The notes under the pieces are model-generated. The model saw nothing but the letters and a program-made list of their open reading frames with translations, made no database searches and was not told where the DNA came from. Below, piece by piece: positions 46,611 through 59,601 of a stretch of DNA of 64,000 nucleotides; the first letter of the stretch is position 1, and each line of letters opens with the position of its first letter. The position numbers and the translations under genes were made by a program. The DNA lies in contig NC_045142.1 in NCBI RefSeq assembly GCF_008831285.2, forward strand, positions 26,859,876-26,923,875, read 5' to 3'. This stretch comes from Nymphaea colorata (Eukaryota; Streptophyta; Magnoliopsida; Nymphaeales; Nymphaeaceae).

Positions 46611-47309
46611 CATGGCTTTCAGGTTGTCAAGCAGACGACAGACACATCCTAATCAGGTCGATTCGAGAGAACGACTAATCTATTAATCAGATTGTTGAAA
46701 TCCCTCCACCATATGGATGTACGGCCTCGTTTGAAACGGAGGTTTCAGTTCATCACTGTACAATGTGACGCAAGAATGTTTAATCTCTCGGATACAAATA
46801 TATATGTTTTTGTCTTGTATTTTTGGGACATGCCTTTCATATTCATGTCATGCTTCCTAATTGTTTTTTATAGTGATGAAGTTCAATGTCTGTTCCAAAA
46901 TTTTATCAAGGGAGGGTGTTTTCCACCTTCGAAGTCATATCATCTTCAAACAATCTCCTACCATTTGGTGTCTGTCTTTCATAAGATCGATTCTTATTCT
47001 TACCAGAGTGGGATCGTTCTCTACATGGCGGAAGGATCACCTGCAACCCATCTTTTGTTCTTTCAAAAAAGCTACGGAGAGACCGGTTTACAAGGGACCG
47101 GTCGATTATAAGAAAGAGACGGGGAGTCGAAAGTTTCACGGGGACCAATCCATGGGTAGCAATCTAACATTTTCTCAGTTTCACAAAAGTAACGTGCACT
47201 GATTGACATTGCGAGCAGGATGTTATTAGATTTTGCTATACAACAGATCACGGGTTTCCTGAGATCTTCTCCATCTGAAAGTTTCTGGTCTGTGCCGCCT
47301 GAAAGTTTA
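46611..47309. other. Unique spacer beyond the duplication
   Basis: Sequence after the end of unit B, up to the 3' end of the minus-strand kinase-regulator gene. Only short, unsupported open frames were seen. Confidence 0.5.
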
Positions 47310-49270
47310 CTACTTCACGACGGCGTCGCTGATGTTGGAGTTTTTACAGTGGGCAATGGCAGCTTGAACAGAGCAGTCCCGATCCCGGAGGCTGAGTTCT
47401 CTCGCATAGGCGAAGCTGTTCACTCTCCAGTGGATGGGCGACGACCCCAACGACGTCGGGCAGCTCCGCACCCCGCTGACCTCCCTACAGCTCTCGCCCC
47501 CTCTGCCGGCGAACAATATCCTGCTCCTCCCACTTTCGCTGGACGCCGCCGTTCCCTCCTCCTCTTCCCGCCTGCCCCTGTGCGCCTGGAAGGGGTTCAC
47601 AATCCTCCAGCACTTGTCGATGATCTCCTTTGCTTTTCTGATTCTCGTGTCCCTTCTAGACGGCCGGTGGCCGTAGAAGGAGTGCGACGTTTGTCCCCTC
47701 ACATCCCTCGATACCCTCGTCCTCAGCATCATCAGCAGCTTCTCCAGGCCCGTCGCCGTACTCTCCGGCAGCTTTCCGACGGTCAGGGCGCCCTTGTAGT
47801 ACTGGTCCCTGGTGGAGAGAACGTGGCCGAAACGCATCGGTCAGGGTGTTTTGACTCTGTCCTTTGCATATGATAAAAAAAAAGGTGCAACATCGTATAT
47901 TATGGTGCATGGAAAAGCCGGCCAGTTTTTTGCCTGAGCTGACGGAAATGACAACTCTCTGGCACACGCGACGAGCTCCCCGTCACTCCTTGAGAGACGG
48001 GCCGGTCGATTCCTTTCGCGTGCAATCCAGGTGACCTGACTCACCTGACCTGCCAACGAGGAAAACTCGGCCGTAGATTATTTGCATCTAGCTAGTGAAA
48101 ACATCGATCGCCTCTTTTTCTCGGTGTCGTATTTCGTGATTCGACACCGATGCACAGTGTGATTCTCATGGTGGTTTGGTGAATTATGGCGGCCGAAGTT
48201 CAATAAAATAAAATAGAAGGCCCATTGGGTAGATCTTACACTCTTTCGATTTCGTGAGGATGACCAAGTTGGTGACATTTAATGTGGTTGAAGTTCATCT
48301 GGTAGGTGCCTCGCGAATTCAATGTCATGATCCGTTTCAAATTTCAAACGTGTATATTTTATTTATGAAGTAGCTGCCCTGACTCCCGGCCCCTTTCGAG
48401 CCTCCTTCCTCACCTACCTAGAGGGGCTGCAACAGTTTATGAACATCCAGTTTTTGCATCTCGAATTGAGAACCCGTGGCCTTAGATTTCTGAAGATGGT
48501 AATGAAAGAAGGAGCGGAATTCCTATAAACAATGCATGCAAACACCTCCCACCAACCGACAAAGAAGAAGAAAAATTGTTTCCTATCATCTGTTTGATTT
48601 AATGGAATGGAAAAAAACAGAGCATAGAAAGGTTGATCGGTTGATCGAGATGGGTGCATGGTGGTGGGAACGATTGGGATGAGATGCAGATGTCCTGATC
48701 AATGAAGGAGGAGGAGGATTGGACTTACCGCACCGTGGTGAGCTCGAGATCCTCGGGGTTGTCCATGGGCTTGCGAATCTCGTGTTCCTCCTCGGCGCCC
48801 ACCTTGGAGGACTTCCTGAAGCTCAGCGCCCTCCGTCCACTCTCGGGCCTCCTCCTCATCTCCAAAGTCTGTCCCGCACCCAAACTCTCTTCGCCAAGGC
48901 AACAATATTCCTTCTTGTTCTCCGTCTGCGTCCCGTCTTCGGGACACGGAGATCCTCCGTCCCCGTCCGGTGAGACGATGCAGTGGAGGGGGAGGAGCCT
49001 GCCGTTGCAGAAGAGCATGTCCGCCGGAAGGTGGTGGGGGTTTGCGCGCATCGGCGAGGACACCGAGAGACGGAACTCGAATTCCGTGTCGGCGCCCCTG
49101 TTTTCGGCAGTGGACGCGGAGCGCTGGAGGTCGATCTCAATGTAGGAGTCGCCGTCGAGGGAGTCGCCTTGGCCGAAGCTGATCTCTTCGGCGGTTTCAG
49201 ACTCCGCATCAGATTCCCGGACGCCCATTCTCGAGCAAGCGTCGAAACGTCCGCTTCCCTTCCCGGTCAT
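47310..49270 (-). CDS. Membrane-associated kinase regulator (MAKR/BKI1-like)
   Basis: Two exons on the minus strand, 49270-48729 and 47808-47310, with a 920-bp intron (donor GTAAGT, acceptor CTCTCCACCAG) and an in-phase Arg codon across the junction, giving 346 aa. Features: DSYIEIDL (41-48), FEFRLSVSS (64-72), LPADMLFCNGRLLPLH (81-96), a basic C-terminal half with KEIIDKCWRIVNPF and SCPTSLGSSP, and a C-terminal CSVQAAIAHCKNS. This set is the pattern of plant membrane-associated kinase regulators. BKI1 of this group holds the brassinosteroid receptor BRI1 inactive at the plasma membrane through a conserved C-terminal receptor-binding motif, so a similar job is inferred. The start ATG is supported by a (GA)n-rich leader (49.41-49.43 kb). 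Paralogue assignment is uncertain. The plus-strand frames over both exons are shadows. Confidence 0.8.
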
Positions 49271-49610
49271 TATTTCTAGTCGATGATGAAGCTTACTGGA
49301 ACACGCTAGGAAAATGGAGTTATCTTACACAGGGAGGGAGACTTGTTTGGTTGGAGTGTAATAGGCGAACGAAACTGGCGGTGGCGGTAGTCTGCCAACC
49401 CCACCGCATCTCTCTCTCTCTCTCTCTCTCTTGCCTGCGTGTGAACTCTGTCCCTCCCTCTCTTCGACTGCTTAAAAAGGCGATAAAGTTTGACCATCTG
49501 TGTGGGACCCACTTTCTTACACGTGGTTCCCTTGATTCATTTAGTGCTACCAGCTGCGTGTAGGCACCTTTAAAAGTCAAGTTAAGAGAAAGAGAGAGAA
49601 TTATATATAT

Positions 49611-50030
49611 CTTGGTAGAATTGAAACTCAACATCAAATTTTTCGTCTATATGTTGCTAGAATCTAAAGCCAGTATGAAATTTTCACTCCAAGAGAGAGA
49701 GATAGATAGATCTTGGTAGAATTGAAATTCAGTATCAAATTTTTCGTCTATATGTTGCTAGAATCTAAAGCCAGTATGAAATTTTCACTCCAAGAGAGAG
49801 AGATCGATCTTGGTAGAATTGAAATTCAGCATCAAATTTTTCGTCTATATGTTGCTAGAATCTAAATCCGGTTTGTAATTTTCATTCCAATAGAGAGAGA
49901 AATAAAGTGATTTTGGTAGAATGGATACTCTGTATGAAATTTTCACTCTGAGAGACAGAGGGAGAGAGAGATATTATATGTCTGGGTAGAATTGAAACTC
50001 TTTATGAAATTTTCATTGAGAGAGAGAGAG
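49611..50030. repeat. Tandem repeat of about 100 bp upstream of the MAKR-like gene
   Basis: Units starting at 49611, 49712, 49809, 49912 and 49982 share CTTGGTAGAATTGAAA, ATCAAATTTTTCGTCTATAT and a GA-run. The first three are nearly identical, the last two are diverged and shortened. It lies about 340 bp before the gene's ATG. Confidence 0.9.
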
Positions 50031-50039
50031 AGGCGCGGA

Positions 50040-51168
50040 TTCGTTTGTAGAGGACCACCGAGTGATGCGATGGCTACTGCGTAGCCCGTGGTTGAAACGC
50101 TCAACACTGCGTCGCCATGCGCCGTTTGCCCTCTTCCCTCAGATATTTTCTTCTTTTCAGCTCTCTCCCTCTAAACCAATATCGTTTGCAGCAGCAGAGT
50201 CTGCAGATGATTTACTATTAGGCCAAACGCTTCTGATGTAGCAGAGGCAAAGCCAATGAGCTATTCGTGAATTCTCAAATCTTTCTTTGTTTCCTTTTTC
50301 CCTCTAACGTCGTCTCGGAATTCAACATGCAGACTTTTGTACTCCAGTACTGTGGTCCAGTTGCTGAAAACTGTGTTGATCCTATTGACTCAGAAAGCGC
50401 ATTTCGAGGCGCCATAGAATTAATTATGGCAGAAAAGTTCTTGTTGTTGTAAATGAGTTTCATGATTCCAACGAAATGAAAATGGGGAAGGGCCGACGTC
50501 ACATCCCATTTAAATTTTAAAGTCTGAAGCTACGGGCAGGGCAGTCTTTTATCTTATTAAAAGGTAAGCAGATACAAACATATTCTGCGGATCGGCCGAC
50601 CAAAGCTTACATATGTAATGTACCGTTAGTCTTCTTCATTTTTTTAAGAGCAGTAAGGTGGTTAGTGCTTCAAATCCTGTGGTACCCTTCATTTTTTTTT
50701 CCTTTTGGTGCATTATTTTTAATGGTGGTAAACACCAGATTTCTCCTCAATAAACATTAAAAAAGGTACATAGAAGCTTATGCTTTTGTAAATTTAACTT
50801 TAATTAGTTTATTTATTTAAAAAAAAAACAGAAAAAAGATGAAACATGTTAGTATAAGCTCATGACCGATACACCGTGACGGTGAGCAAATACAGATAGT
50901 ATTAAGAAACATCGATATGGTAGTGAACTTTAACTTTCGACCCTTGATATGGTCATACTTAATTGAACGATGAAGAAGAAGCAGTCAACTGTATATTATG
51001 AAGCAAGCATTCAAATGAAAGAGGCGGTGGAACATATCGGAGGTTTTCCAAAAATAAAACAATTCGTTTCTGGTCGCTCTCATGATCATCTCATCTTTTA
51101 TTCCATTTATAAATTTTTCTCATCTCATCCCCTCATGTCAAACCTCACGAGTCACCCATTTGCAGACG

Positions 51169-51212
<44 letters not shown>

Positions 51213-54150
51213 TCGAAACAAATTAGCGTTGGACCTACTAAATGAATTTTGTTAATGAATTCAATAACCTGAATTGGAAATCCGATCAGTAATGGGATAT
51301 ATGTCACACATTTACATCTAGATAAGGCCATGGAACATTGTTCACATTTCACAGTACGAAACAGAATCGCTTGCGTTCTTTGGAACACTACGTTTTAAAG
51401 AATGAATGCAGTGTTCCAGTTACCAAACACCCTCGATGGATTCGAATTCGGCCCATGCCTGCACGAATCATGTTGGATTTGCCTCTTAATTGTAATCAGA
51501 TAGCGTAGTACATTTTGCTTGTCCAAGCCAAATGCTACCTACTTGGCCACTTAATTACGATAGATTATGCGTTATTCAACTTAGCTGAACCCATCGTTAT
51601 CCTATTGTAATTAAAACTATAACTGACCTTTCAATTTCATAATCTTGCTCAATTTAAAAAGGATTGAGACTACTTATTCATTCGTGTTGCTTGCGTATTC
51701 AAACTTATTACCTAATCGTTTCAAAAAAGGACTGAAGAAAAAAAAAATATTTAGAGGTGTCCTTTTCATAATTCAACTGCATATATTCGTACAAGATCCA
51801 GTGAATTCAAAATAATTCGAACACAGCCGGATCAAAATAACAACAATGGCATCTTCTTTTTCTGTTTGTTTTTACTTATCTTTTCTTTTTCTCCAATGTT
51901 AAATCAATTTTCGGACATACGTTATTAAATTTACGCATCGATTCTTGTAGTGCTGAACAGAAACGATATGTAGAAAAGACCACCCAAGTTCTGAATTCCA
52001 GCATCCAGCCTAACCCCACTTGAGCTCTTGGACTCTGGCGAGGCAGTCGCTTTGAACTCTGAATTTACAAGGCCAGGCAAAGAACTTCAATCTTAACCGT
52101 AATTAGACCACCTGTGTTCACATAAGATCTCGGAAATAATTTTCATTGGAATTTTGATGGAAAGGGCACATAGAACAACATGAAACGCCAACCTGCTATT
52201 TTTCAAAAAGAAATTTGTCGTGTGTGATTATGGCTCGAAGGCTATCATCTTTGCAGTTGATCTGCAACAATCCTGATGTGGGGATATCGTTGGCAGCTCT
52301 AATACTTGTCTCTTCCATTGACGGGGTGAAAGGAGTGGCCCACGATCAAGGTGCAACGTTTAATGAAGATGGTCTGTTTGATAAGTTGGTGGCCACTTTG
52401 TCACTTTGTCTGAAAAAAGAAGGCCCCGGTGATGCTTATCAGAGCGAATCGCGAATTCAAAAGGGAAGGAACAAATTCTCAAGGAATTTTAATGGAGTTC
52501 ACACCTGAATGCGTGCCCACAAGGGAGTTTTGGATGGAGACTCAAGAGCTCTGATTGAGTAATGTGACACTTCGATTGACCACCTTCTTACTTAGCAGGT
52601 TCCATTGACGGCCGTGAGGGATTCCCCTGAAATTAAACTTTCTTTTCTTCTTCCAAATCCAGTCCACCTGGCATCATCTGGCTCCTAGTTGATCATCCCG
52701 ACCAAACCAAGTTGACTTTCTACCAGAAGCCAAAATACATAAAATGATTTGGTTCTGGAAGTAGATCGAAGCATTGCTGTAATGTTCACTGCCATTGATT
52801 CGATGGCAGGCTTCCAATGCGCTGGAGAATTCTGTGGAGAGGTTGCGTCTAGTTAGGGATGGAAAAGAACAACCGAAACATTCGGAAAAAATCGTTTCTG
52901 CATGTGTTTCAACAGCGTCAAGCGCAAGCTCAACATGTCCGAACGGAGAAAGTTCACTTGGCTGCCATGACATTATACTGCTGCAACCTTTCGGTTCTGC
53001 TATCTTTCTTCATCGAGATCTACCATTACATTGTCGATCTGTCATCCTCTCTTCAACAGGTCTCAGGAGGATTTTCCTCACTCGAGCCACACTTGCCTAA
53101 AACAGCCAAATTAATTAAGAACCGGATACAGAGAAGATTTCATTAAATTGTTAATTGTGGTTCTTGTAGAATGAAACAATTACACACATAATGAGTGTGC
53201 ACTTTCACCAACACTATCAGGTTCTCTCCCAATCCACCGGAAAGAAAAAAAAAAATCCCTTCTCAGCAAGAAATTTAATGTTTGAAAAAGATGGCTGTGA
53301 GCCTTCCTTTCTAATGAAAGTGCTTCTCAACCCTTTTTGTTTTTTTTTTTTCTGGACGACAGACCTTGCAATAAGGAAAATGATTCACCGAATTTCAGGA
53401 GAAACACACTTTTAAAAAGTAGGAAAATACTTTCATGTTGAATGTTGCCGATTGTCTGCATGCAAAGTAGGGCAGCAAGGGATGCATTTGTCTGTCTCGA
53501 ATCCCAAGGCCGTGCAAATGCAAGAAGTGAGGAAGACGAAGGTATGCCAAGTACGGTTAAATATTTCAAAATTTCATGGCAAACTCATCTTATCTTGCCA
53601 CAGAAGAGTCCGGACAACTTACCCTGCCATTTGGCAGTTCCATGATTGAATATTTGGTAACTGGCTATGACAGATGAGGGACGCCATTGGTTGAGCCAGA
53701 CTGACATAAGAAGAGTCAATGGCCTTCAATGAATGGAAATATTTTTTATCAAATTTAGTATCCTTTTGTTGGACTTACGGGTTCAATTAGTACAATGAAT
53801 TGACCATAGTCCATCAATGATTTGCCTTTGAGTCTTAGCTAAGATATGTTTAGTGCGTAGCATGCCAAGCTATTGTACACAACGCACCGATCAACATATC
53901 TACAGCAAATGGCTGCTCATTGACTATACTTAGTTGATGCCACCAATTCCTCTTTTATTCTGAATCTGCTGACTTGGCTGATTTCTTGTTGCTGATTGTT
54001 TTTGCAGTTCATACCTTTGAACACCGCTTAAAGGAGGCGAGAAGTTTTTCCAAGCCAGCGCCCACGCACGCTTTGCTTCACAGAACATTGCCAAATTTTA
54101 TCTGAAAAAAAAAAAAAAACAACTCATTTTACGATTCAATATCTGAGATT
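50040..54150. other. No gene recognised
   Basis: AT-rich intergenic sequence with a (TA)n run at about 51.17-51.21 kb. Several open frames of 60-100 codons (for example 52215-52508 and 52859-53146) lack recognisable domains, splice support or codon bias. No clear transposon ends were found. Confidence 0.5.
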
Positions 54151-54845
54151 TTCAGGAAAAAAGAAGCTGAGTCTCAGACCTGCAACTTTTTCTTCTGAAA
54201 TGTTTTGTGACTGTCAATCGTCAAATCGATGGTAACATAAAGGAAGAAAACAAGTTACGAAGAAAGAATTTCGAAATGGTGGTGGAGAGGTTGAAGAAAT
54301 TGGTGAAAATTCAGGGAGTTTCGCAGTATGAGAAGTTCTGCATTTACGTCATTCAAACGCTCTTCTTTTTCTCTAGAAAGACTGCGATTTTTCAGGAAAA
54401 AAGAAGCTGAGTCTCACACCTGCAACTTTTTCTTCTGAAATGTTTTGTAACTGTCAACCGTCAAATCGATGGTAACATAAAGGAAGAAAACAAGTTACGA
54501 AGAAAGTGTTTCGAAATGGTGGAAGAAATTGGTGAAAATTCAGCGAGTTTCGAAGGTCTGCATTTACGTCATTCAAACGGTCTTCTTTTTCTCTAGAAAG
54601 ACTGCGATTTTTCATGAAAAAAAGAAGCTGAGTCTCACACCTGCAACTTTTTCTTCGGAAATGTTTTGTAACTGTCAATTGTCAAATCGATGTTATCATA
54701 AAGGAAGAAAACAAGTTACGAAGAAAGTGTTTCCAAATGGTGGTGGAGAGGTTGAAGAAATTGGTGAAAATTCAGTGAGTTTCTCAGTACGAGAAGTTCT
54801 GCATTTACGTCATTCAAACGCTCTTCTTTTTCTCTAGAAAGGCTG
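54151..54845. repeat. Tandem repeat, about 220-240 bp x 3
   Basis: Copies start with TTCAGGAAAAAAGAAGCTGA at 54151, 54391 and 54611 (spacing 240 and 220) and share CAAATCGATGGTAACATAAA and CATTTACGTCATTCAAACG. Copies are roughly 93-95 percent alike by eye. Short open frames through it simply follow the repeat. Confidence 0.92.
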
Positions 54846-57800
54846 CGTTTATTATATCGATAGGATCACCCAAAAAGAATGAAACAAAATAAAAAAAAAA
54901 TTACAAACTCAAGAAGTATGAAGAGATGAGCGATAAGGGTACTAAGCGAGTAAGACCACATGAAATCATAATAATTAAGATGAAGGAAACGTAAAACAGA
55001 TGTTTCAGCATCCTAAAGCAGCATTACTGCCCTTCTAAATTAAGGATATTCTGAAAGATGATGTTGCAGACAAGTCTCCTGTTCCACTGATCTATGAATA
55101 CTAGTGCTCAAAATGTTGCCACTGCTTAACTATCGTGGATGTGTTGGTGTCTTCCGTACCACAAAGTTTCGAGACTCTTCTGACTTGTCTCTAGGAGCTT
55201 CTTGTTAAACGTCGTTGGTTGGCACCATGACCAAAGCAAACTTATTGAAGAGATACATGGAACGTGTTAAGCAGGAATTCGCTGCATCTAAGAAATTTAA
55301 GTGCATGTCCTCGTACACTGTGCTTGGCTCATCTAGGAATTTTGTTCAAACAAATCTGTGTACATATGGCTGGCTTCATTACATGTCAGTTGCAGCCTCC
55401 ATAGAATTGAGCTCAGGTGACTCTCTGTTCAAGTCACCAGAAGACCACATGCATCTCACGTCAATCTTGTGTGAATCATGAGTATATTGGTGACAACACA
55501 CTTGGCACTAGATGAAGAACTCTCACAGCTGAGCAACTCAGTAGAGTGAAAAATAGTGGCAACACAGGACCAGGGCCACATCACATGTAGGTGGAGAGAG
55601 GCAGAGGGCCCCCTTCCTTGCGAGAAACTAGTACAACTACATATAAAATTATCTTTTCAGCAGCCTCTCAAATGAAAAATTACAGCCTGGTGCTCCTTCT
55701 GACTTAGATTGTTGAACCAATGCAAATTGGATGCACTCTTTACCGTATCTAATTTATCAGATGTTTACATGTTTGGATTTGAATACCAATAAAAGGAAAG
55801 TCTATACCATATTTGAATATGATTTTTAATTTCGGAATATGAATGTGAACCTGATCAAACTTTTTTTTTTCTTATGCATTCAATTTTGGAATCTAACAAA
55901 AAAAAAACACGGAATCTGAACGGCATTATGATATGTTAAGGATAGGCCTCTAAAAAGTATAGATATAGGATAGGATATTTATTTGAAATCGAATCCGAAT
56001 GCATATTTATTTAAAAAGACATCTGAATCTGACTAGACGTCATTTCATCTAATTTCAAGTTCCTGTCTGTGCTGTTCTTTTTAAGCGATTAGGTGGAACG
56101 TCCGATTCGAATACGATGCATTGACAGTATTTCAATACGTGCCCACGAATGCTTCACTATCCGAAACATATAAAAGGGTGGTGAACAAATTAAGGTGCTC
56201 AGATGCATTTGCTGTCTGAGTTTTCGGTGAGTTGGAAGCATAATTGAGCGGTAATTCAGGTCAACGGAATGCTTCTACCAGTTAACCGATTCTCTCTCGT
56301 CCCCGAAACTTTCTCTTCAAAGAAAGGTTGCCGGAGATCGCCGATTGACCGCCGGAAGGGTTCAGGCTGGACGTCCCTTAATTGTGGCGATTCTTTTGTC
56401 CTGTGGTTCCTTTCCTTCTACCCAGGCCACCAGATTAATGGCGATACAGGGTGAGCCAGTCAGACTTCTCGTCAATATTGTCACGCACGTCTGCGGCTGC
56501 CTCTTTGGTCTTGCCCCGCTCAAATTCCATCAACTCGTAGCCCGTCAACCAGAGTGCTCTTCTCCTCTCCTGCTTACGAATACGATGGTAGCTGCTTTTT
56601 CATTAACTAAAACACTGAAGAAAACACTGTTCTTCTAATATAGAAGATCATCTTCTTAATTTTTCCTCTCTCTCTCTCTTTCTCCCCAACTGGTTTTTGC
56701 TTATAAACAAGGTAGTTGTGGCCATGAGAAATGAAAATGCTACAGCGATACCATTAGATAAGCGATTCAATCGCTCCTTCTTGTGCTTCACGTTGTATAC
56801 GGTGCCTGACAGCCCAAAAGTTTAGGATTTATTGCCACTGAATATACAGCTAAAACTGCCTGAACAAGAATACAGATCCCTTGTTTTGGGAGTTCATAAA
56901 GAGCCTATTACTATGAAAACTAAACCGATCAATTTAATCAGAAGAACAAAAATCTTAGGAGTTTTCCACTTTTTCTATTGTAGTTAGGAAGGTAAAATTG
57001 AAACCTACCATCGTTTCATTAATTACATAGGGTGGTCGTTTAAGGAGAAGTTCAGTTTGGTTGAATATCCAATTAGGTGTATGATCAATTCCACCGTTAA
57101 TGTTAAGAAATCAATTGGCAGTAAATAAATGTTGATATTTGATGGCGATGTGAAAGAAGAAGGGAAGAAAGAACAATTTAATTAGTGAAGAAAGAGGTTA
57201 CAAGGAGGAGGTGCTTACAATGAGGAGAAGAGGACTCCACTGCCCAAATGTGAAAGCTCTAAAACTATTTATATCGTGATTAGGATCGTTCCATATATGA
57301 TTAATTACTAGTAGGTGAGGGGTTTATTAATGTAGATTGGTGAATTACATCAATCATGATGGTTGGGAGTAGTGATTCTTCTCTATATTAATCTTTAGCT
57401 GGACGCCTCTTTAACAGAGAGGACCAAGTGAAAATCTCCAGCGATCTAATGTTTACAATATGGATCCAGATGGACTCACTGCCTGGCCAAATCTAAGTTA
57501 TAATCTGGAGTTCATCAATGCCGATATAATTCCAAGGGCACAAGATAGATTTTAAGAAAGCAAGTTCAAATGAATTAATCACGTAGAGAATCGAGTCCTC
57601 TTAAGTACTTGTGATGTTTAAGTCCTTTGAGGAAAAACTTGGTTTGGTGGAGGTTGGTCCTCCCTTCAAGGGTTGAACAAAGGCTAGAAGAGAAAAGTCT
57701 GGTCAAAGTCAAAAAATCAAACATTCTAGAAAGCCACTTTTTAATTCCAGACCTTCTTCCGCAGAACTATCTTGGCTTGTAGTAGGCAATCAAAGCCAAA

Positions 57801-58880
57801 TGGGTTCATGATACTCACAAAAAATACTAACTTTATGTGGTTATTCTACTACCAAGTCTTTTTTTTTTTCCTTTCTTTCTCTAAGATACGTATGCGATGC
57901 ATGTAAGTGAAAGATAAAAGCAGTTTTAGTTAACATCGAAGACTAACTCATGTTGTTGTATATTGGATGTTGTGTGTTTGCTAAAATAATCAAAATTTAT
58001 CTTTGAAAAACAACCATTAAATGAGTATGTTTACGGTGTAGAGATGGTTTAAGGGGGTTTTAGTGACAACAAATTTTTACATTTAGTCATCCAACGCACG
58101 GCAACATTGACTTTTCCTAAAAAATGGTACTGTCATTATATAGCAATTAAGGATGAAGAAGATGGGACGTAGTATAATTGGAATATGAGTGTGTATAAAA
58201 AATTGGTGCAGATGACCAAAATATTCTAACTTTTGAAAAAAAAAATCAAAAGCAAAATGAAAATATATATGCCCACTTCTTTTTATTAAAGAATTGGAAA
58301 AACAACTCAACCCCCATTTATTAATGCCTAATTGTTTCCTGCAGATGTGGCATCCTGCGGACTCCAGTTCATGAAGAGAGGGCCGCGTTTCCTAAGACCC
58401 CTCCTAAATTTCCGTGCCTGTTGAAACTGAACGGTGACGCGTTGTCCCAACCGCTAGCAGTTAGGTACTCAAAAGCGGAACACAGAATAAGAAAACTTTT
58501 TGAAAAAGATAAAAAAAAAAATTATAAAAAAGCATGCTAAAATGTCTCCTACTCGTTTTTTTGTTTTTTTTTTTTTTGACACTGACCGGGTATTCAACAA
58601 AGTTGGTAAAAAGACTAAAAAAATTAATCATAAGAACCTTTATCAAATTAAATTGGCATCTGATTGCTTACCGCATCTGGATTTTGTTGCTTAAGTTCGG
58701 CTAATGGGATTGGAACAGGAATTGAATATCGAATTACATCAAGTACACGGCACCCACCGGGTGGACCTAACCTTATAAATAGTCTTAAAAATTTGTGTCG
58801 CATTTGTGAAAAAGAAAGGGGATGGACGGTTCGAGGTAAAAGTCTTCAAACGGGAAACGGGGAAGAGACCGCGTACGAGT
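54846..58880. other. No gene recognised
   Basis: Long AT-rich stretch. A TATA-like TATAAAAG near 56169 precedes a somewhat GC-richer patch at 56.26-56.64 kb with open frames of 61-97 codons that I cannot assign; it could be a short transcript. Elsewhere only T/A-runs and short frames were seen. Confidence 0.45.
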
Positions 58881-58886
58881 GGAGAA

Positions 58887-58893
58887 TATAAAG
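58887..58893 (+). promoter_or_regulatory. TATA box of the CML42-like gene
   Basis: TATAAAG, 133 bp before the ATG at 59020, followed by a CT-rich then GA-rich leader. The spacing fits a leader of about 100 nt. Confidence 0.65.
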
Positions 58894-59019
58894 GCAGGTA
58901 TCTTCGTCTTCCTGTCTTGGTCTTCGCACTCCTCCAACCGGAAAGAGAGAGAGATACAGCGTCGTCATCTCTGACAGAGAGAGAGAGAGAGAGCGTTGCG
59001 CTTTGTGGGTGGTGCATCG

Positions 59020-59601
59020 ATGTCGACGGGGACTGCGGTACAACGGACGCCCAGTCTGGCGAAGCGTCCTCCTCCCTCCTTCCGCCTCCGCAATCCCAGC
59101 CTCAACACCCTCCGGCTTCGCCGGATCTTCGACTCCTTCGACGAGAACGGCGACGGGGAGATTTCTGTGGACGAGCTCCGCCGGGCCTTCGGCCGGCTCG
59201 GGCTGGAGACCGACCGTTCGGAGCTCAAGGAGGTGGTCTGCTCAATCATGGGGATGGAGGCCAACGGGTCGCCGCTGTGCAGCCTCGATTTCGACGGGTT
59301 CGTGGCATTACACCGCTCGATAGGCGACGGGTTCTTCGGAAGCGGGGGAGACGGCGAGGGGGAGTGCGAGACGGACGAGTCGGACCTGTCGGAAGCGTTC
59401 AAGGTGTTCGACGAGGATGGGGACGGGGTGATATCGGCGCCGGAGCTGCAGTCGGTGCTGGGGAAGCTGGGTCTGGGCGACGGCTACGAGATCGAGGGGG
59501 TGCGCCAGATGATAAAGAGCGTGGACCGTAACCACGACGGACACGTCGATTTCCAGGAGTTCAAGATCATGATGCGCAACGTCGTCGCTAAGAGCAACTG
59601 A
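59020..59601 (+). CDS. CML42: Calmodulin-like protein (CML42/43 type)
   Basis: Intronless 193-aa EF-hand calcium sensor. EF1 loop D41-E52 (DENGDGEISVDE), EF3 loop D131-E142 (DEDGDGVISAPE) and EF4 loop D169-E180 (DRNHDGHVDFQE) are canonical. The second site (about residues 77-95, MGMEANGSPLCSLDFDGF) is degenerate. The N-terminal SFRLRNPSLNTLRLRRIFDSFD and the linker IGDGFFGSGGDGEGECETDESDL match the CML42/CML43 group, linked in Arabidopsis to herbivory and trichome responses. The ATG at 59020 is used because the in-frame codons before it contain no ATG. GC-rich coding sequence contrasts with the AT-rich flanks. Confidence 0.92.
   Translation: MSTGTAVQRTPSLAKRPPPSFRLRNPSLNTLRLRRIFDSFDENGDGEISVDELRRAFGRLGLETDRSELKEVVCSIMGMEANGSPLCSLDFDGFVALHRSIGDGFFGSGGDGEGECETDESDLSEAFKVFDEDGDGVISAPELQSVLGKLGLGDGYEIEGVRQMIKSVDRNHDGHVDFQEFKIMMRNVVAKSN

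Noticed and set aside
52215-53146. Open frames of 95-101 codons
   Set aside because: No recognisable domain, splice pattern or base composition to separate them from chance.
58996-59019. Extended N-terminus of the CML42-like protein
   Set aside because: The extension begins at a TTG, not an ATG, and the family start matches the ATG at 59020.
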